Assembly (NCBI GenBank): GCA_018661145.1
Contig: JABJIU010000103.1
Location: 1 to 36,826, forward strand
Length of the DNA: 36,826 bases
Reading direction: 5' to 3'
DNA from: Pseudomonadota bacterium
Lineage (GTDB): Bacteria > Pseudomonadota > Gammaproteobacteria > Arenicellales > UBA868
In this document: positions 33,654 to 36,826 of the stretch, in pieces
How positions within the stretch are numbered: the first letter of the stretch is position 1
How the letters are laid out: each line of letters begins with the position of its first letter
Translations under genes and position numbers: made by a program
Notes under the pieces: generated by a model
Database searches by the model: none
Told to the model about the DNA's origin: nothing
What the model saw: the letters and a program-made list of their open reading frames with translations, nothing else

Positions 33654-33794
33654 CTTGTATTGTTGGTCGTCACAGATAAAGCGATAGCCTAACACCTAAC
33701 CCAAATTTATTAGGCACTGGAAGATTCATGCACCTTAATTTATCCTCTGGGTGAGGACCACATATCCGTTTCCGATCGCAGCCAATTTGATCTC

Positions 33795-35546
33795 TTGAAA
33801 ACTGCTCTTTATTCATCGGTTCACCCGATTTTTTGCTCAATACGCTTTATTGCCCTGCATGCCGTTTTCGCAGTTTTTGCATGTTGGATCTGTGCGGGTG
33901 AATCCTTTGCGCAGGAGTCCCAGCCTTCCAGTCTCAGCCAAGAAGAGCAAGAACTTCTGGCATTCGAGGCCGAACTGGACAGCAAAATTGAAAAAACCAG
34001 AAACTTCGAAATGGAGCAGCCTGGGACGCAAGACTCGGATCACACAGCGCTGCTGTACAGAAGAGATCACCACTCGCTCGATATCCTATCTCACGTCATC
34101 AAGATGATAGAAAAAATGGGGCTGATGCCAGCCGATAGCGTAACGCAGATTGCCGTACGGTCCCGGGTGACTGAACGACTCGCGAGTGTTGACGATTTGA
34201 TTATTCAAAGACTCGAAGAGCTTGATCAACGCATCACGGATGCGAACGAGTCCATCGGAGCGCTCTCGGGAGCGGACATCTTTGTAAGAAAAGCATACAT
34301 CAAAAGCCTGTTTCAACTTCGTAATCAGGTCTTGGCGGCGATGGTTCAGATCATTCCTGCCCGAGAGTCCCTCGGGATCGCGAGCGACGAATTTCGGAGC
34401 CAAGCCGAACTTATCCTGTTTTCCCACGCAGAAAGATTGCTCGCTTTATTGGAACTCTCTGCGGCTGCAAGCCTTGAGTTAAGTCGGGAACAGGGTCTGA
34501 CAACCTCAGATCCAGACTTCGTGCGCGCTAAAACAGAACTCCAAATCCGCCACGAAACCGAATTGACTCACCTTATCGAGATCACCAATGCGCTAGAAAA
34601 CTTAGGCTTAGACACCGCCACATACCGCGCCACCATCGTGAGACAACGTGGTGTCCTCTCTACGGAACTGTTCCAAAAAGATATCCTGGGAAATATCGTT
34701 TTCGAGTATTGGGAATCCCTTCGATCCACCCTAAGTTCACGTTCTGCCGATGTGATCCTCAATGCGCTCGTAATACTTCTTATCCTTTTTGGCGCCCGTT
34801 GGCTAAGCCGACTTGCCCGCCGAGCTACGGTCGCGGCCCTTGGACGAACAAAAACATCGATGGCGAAACTGCATAGAGACATTCTTGTGTCTACTGCAGG
34901 CACCGTCATAATGAGTCTGGGTATCCTGCTTGCCCTGGGTCAGATGGGAATTTCCCTCGGACCCATGCTGGCTGGACTGGGTATCGCTGGATTTATTATC
35001 GGCTTTGCCCTCCAGGACTCGCTTGCCAATTTCGCTGCAGGAGGGATGATCTTGATCTATCGCCCTTTCGACGTTGATGATTATGTAGAGATAGCCGGTG
35101 AAAAAGGCTTGGTAAAAAAGATGAGCCTTGTTACAACGACAATACATACGTTTGATAACCAGACCTTGGTTATTCCAAATAACAAGATCTGGGGCTCAGT
35201 TATCAAAAACGTCACGGCCCAACGCACACTCCGCGTGGATCTCGTCTTCGGCGTGAGCTATGATTCTGATATTGAAAAAGTCGAACGAATCCTCTCGGAA
35301 GTTGTCTCACAGCACCCTAAAGTGTTATCGGATCCGGAGCCGAAGATCCGCGTAGACTCCCTTGGCGACTCGTCGGTCAACTTCATTGTGAGGCCCTGGG
35401 CCACCCGGGACGACGTCTGGGAAGTCCGCTGGGATCTTATTCGTTCTGTGAAGATGAGGTTCGATGCCGAGGGTATCGTGATTCCATTTCCGCAACGGGA
35501 TCTTCATGTTTCATATCAAGATGAATCGCGGAATCAACCAGCATGA
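33795..35546 (+). CDS. MscS-family mechanosensitive channel with periplasmic helical domain
   Basis: A 583-residue inner-membrane channel that releases solutes on hypo-osmotic shock. A signal peptide (hydrophobic 16-34, likely cut after SFA at 37-39) leads to an alpha-helical periplasmic region of about 270 residues rich in Glu, Gln and Leu. Membrane segments lie at about 319-335 and 364-385, and the pore helix is at 390-418 (LAGLGIAGFIIGFALQDSLANFAAGG). The cytoplasmic beta domain begins with RPFDVDDYVEIAGEKGLVKK. TTG start at 33795, chosen because the signal peptide begins directly after it; no ribosome site is visible. It resembles medium-length MscS paralogs rather than 286-residue MscS. 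Confidence 0.88.
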   Translation: MKTALYSSVHPIFCSIRFIALHAVFAVFACWICAGESFAQESQPSSLSQEEQELLAFEAELDSKIEKTRNFEMEQPGTQDSDHTALLYRRDHHSLDILSHVIKMIEKMGLMPADSVTQIAVRSRVTERLASVDDLIIQRLEELDQRITDANESIGALSGADIFVRKAYIKSLFQLRNQVLAAMVQIIPARESLGIASDEFRSQAELILFSHAERLLALLELSAAASLELSREQGLTTSDPDFVRAKTELQIRHETELTHLIEITNALENLGLDTATYRATIVRQRGVLSTELFQKDILGNIVFEYWESLRSTLSSRSADVILNALVILLILFGARWLSRLARRATVAALGRTKTSMAKLHRDILVSTAGTVIMSLGILLALGQMGISLGPMLAGLGIAGFIIGFALQDSLANFAAGGMILIYRPFDVDDYVEIAGEKGLVKKMSLVTTTIHTFDNQTLVIPNNKIWGSVIKNVTAQRTLRVDLVFGVSYDSDIEKVERILSEVVSQHPKVLSDPEPKIRVDSLGDSSVNFIVRPWATRDDVWEVRWDLIRSVKMRFDAEGIVIPFPQRDLHVSYQDESRNQPA

Positions 35547-35551
35547 TCGGA

Positions 35552-36826
35552 TTACCAGGGAAGGGAATAGGTTTTGACGGTGGTGTAACTCTTCATGGCT
35601 TCAATGACGCCTTCCTTATAGCCAAGACCCGAATCTTTTACGCCGCCAAAAGGCGACATCTCGATGCGATAACCCGGCACCTCCCAGATATTCACTGTCC
35701 CCGTTTTAAGTTCTGACACAAAGCGGGTAATGTAATCCCAGCGATTGGTGCACGCTCCGGTCGAAAGTCCAAACGCCGTGCCATTGTCGACTGCGATGGC
35801 ATCGTCGATATCCTTTACCCGGATGATCGGAACCGGTGGACCGAAAGTTTCTTCAACGACGAGTTCAGCATCACGCGGCACATGGTCGAGCACCGTAGGT
35901 GAATATAGGGCCCCGCGACGCTCATTACCGTAAAGCAGGGCGGCGCCTTGGCTGACCGCATCATTGACGCGTGTTTCGAAGAGCTGTGCCGCCGACTCGT
36001 TGACCACGGTGCCCATATCGGTGTCGAGAGACATCGGGTCCCCGTAACGGATCTTCTGCGCTTCTTTTGCTACCAGAGGAGCAAATTCATCAGCGACGCT
36101 TTCTACGCAAAGCACACGTTTGACGGCGGTACAGCGTTGACCCGAATTCTTGGTAGCGCCCTGCACTGCCATTACTGCCGCCTTCTGAAGGTCCGCATCC
36201 TCCATCACGATCAGTGAGGAGTTGCCGCCGAGCTCGAGCACTGTGCGCCGGTATCCTGCATGGTTGGCGATATATTTTCCGACCGGAACGCCTCCGGTGA
36301 AGGTGACGAGTTCGATGTTGGCATTGGTGATCATTTCCTCCCCGATCTCACCGGGCCGCCCAGTCAAAACAGAGAACATTTCGGGCGGCAGTCCGGCCTC
36401 GTAGAGGACATCAGCGAGCAACAACGCAGTCAGCGGAGTGAGCTCGGTGGGCTTGCAGACCATACAGTTGTTAGTAGCGATGGCCGGGGCAACCTTGTGA
36501 GCAACCATATTCATCGGATGATTGAACGGCGTGATGGCGGAGATCGCCTTCAGCGGATCACGCTGGGTATAAATGCGGCGCTGTTTGCCGTGGGGCGTAA
36601 GATCGCACGAGAAAATCTCGCCATCGTCGATGATGCACAGCTGTCCGGTCAGACTGAACACATCAAAGGCCCGTCCTACCTCATAAAGCGAGTCCTGTTT
36701 CGAGATCCCCAGTTCGGCGGTAATGAGATCCGAGATTTCATCACGCCGCGACGTCAGAATCTCGGCGGTGCGCAGGAGAATCTGCTGGCGCTCATAACGG
36801 GTCAGCGATGGGGTATACGCCGCGGC
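35552..36826 (-). CDS. phnY: Aldehyde dehydrogenase, probable phosphonoacetaldehyde dehydrogenase (partial)
   Basis: The right edge cuts the N-terminus; 424 residues remain of an NAD-dependent aldehyde dehydrogenase of about 480. The frame stays open to the edge, beyond the first internal Met. Catalytic residues are the Glu in TVLELGGNSS and the Cys in NSGQRCTAVKR. Patterns NHPMNMVAHKVAPAIATNN, GNERRGALYSPTV and the C-terminal EAMKSYTTVKTYSLPW closely recall PhnY, which oxidises phosphonoacetaldehyde to phosphonoacetate in 2-aminoethylphosphonate breakdown. PhnW and PhnA partners, if present, would lie beyond the edge. It converges on the MscS gene with 5 bases between the ends. ALDH family certain; substrate from remembered similarity. 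Confidence 0.8.
   Translation of the reverse strand, partial: AAAYTPSLTRYERQQILLRTAEILTSRRDEISDLITAELGISKQDSLYEVGRAFDVFSLTGQLCIIDDGEIFSCDLTPHGKQRRIYTQRDPLKAISAITPFNHPMNMVAHKVAPAIATNNCMVCKPTELTPLTALLLADVLYEAGLPPEMFSVLTGRPGEIGEEMITNANIELVTFTGGVPVGKYIANHAGYRRTVLELGGNSSLIVMEDADLQKAAVMAVQGATKNSGQRCTAVKRVLCVESVADEFAPLVAKEAQKIRYGDPMSLDTDMGTVVNESAAQLFETRVNDAVSQGAALLYGNERRGALYSPTVLDHVPRDAELVVEETFGPPVPIIRVKDIDDAIAVDNGTAFGLSTGACTNRWDYITRFVSELKTGTVNIWEVPGYRIEMSPFGGVKDSGLGYKEGVIEAMKSYTTVKTYSLPW

Noticed and set aside
33687..33715. Inverted repeat GCCTAA/TTAGGC between the methyltransferase and MscS genes
   Set aside because: 6-bp arms with a 17-base spacer; no supporting promoter elements nearby.
1..36826. 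CRISPR arrays, insertion sequences, tRNA or rRNA genes
   Set aside because: No regularly spaced repeats, transposase-like proteins or recognisable RNA genes were seen on reading both strands.

Overview
The window is a dense, metabolically oriented stretch of a proteobacterial chromosome, with about 33 protein genes, no RNA genes, no mobile elements and no CRISPR array. Gene content includes a DMSP-lyase-type cupin, creatinase, a trimethylamine-dehydrogenase-like flavoprotein, a probable phosphonoacetaldehyde dehydrogenase, cyclopropane fatty acid synthase and a peptide/opine-type ABC importer. This suggests a heterotrophic, probably marine, gamma- or alphaproteobacterium living on organic nitrogen, sulfur and phosphorus compounds. 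The taxonomic guess is inference from gene content only. Genes sit in short operons that change strand often. No transcription regulator is recognisable anywhere in the window.

Left part (1-4744): the 3' end of a molybdopterin oxidoreductase reads in from the left edge. It converges on a four-gene minus-strand run that is transcribed LOG-family hydrolase -> DddQ-like cupin -> fused class II aldolase/short-chain dehydrogenase -> cyclopropane fatty acid synthase.

Central plus-strand block (4881-18851): a dienelactone hydrolase fused to a SnoaL-like domain is followed by a complete five-part ABC importer of the Dpp/Opp type (Tat-exported binding protein, two permeases, two ATPases). A strong stem-loop lies between the binding protein and the permeases. 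The second ATPase is fused in frame to a short-chain dehydrogenase whose catalytic Tyr is replaced by Leu. After a terminator-like hairpin comes a tightly packed set: RidA-family deaminase, DadA-like D-amino acid dehydrogenase, two-cysteine Asp/Glu racemase, class I glutamine amidotransferase, 2,3-diaminopropionate ammonia-lyase (DpaL) and a metal-binding M24 hydrolase. A YegS-like lipid kinase follows. The set looks like an uptake-plus-catabolism system for a peptide- or opine-like compound that contains a D-amino acid or 2,3-diaminopropionate, and it partly parallels ectoine-utilisation clusters. This is the best candidate for an undescribed system. A perfect 30-bp palindrome lies inside the start of dpaL.

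Right part (18858-36826): a minus-strand operon (Asp/Asn-hydroxylase-like dioxygenase, DUF3604 protein, membrane-anchored alpha/beta hydrolase) is followed by a plus-strand trio (HpcH/HpaI aldolase, DUF1330 protein, FAD/NAD(P)-binding protein) and a minus-strand pair (exported DUF3530-like hydrolase, MFS exporter). Then come creatinase, a TMADH-like flavoprotein, a Tat-exported amine oxidase, a methyltransferase, an MscS-type channel, and an aldehyde dehydrogenase cut by the right edge. Several neighbours act on methylated amines or amines.

No gene-free stretch exceeds 300 bases. The two longest are 27969-28250, which holds a candidate promoter for creatinase, and 22949-23211, where I see no convincing element.
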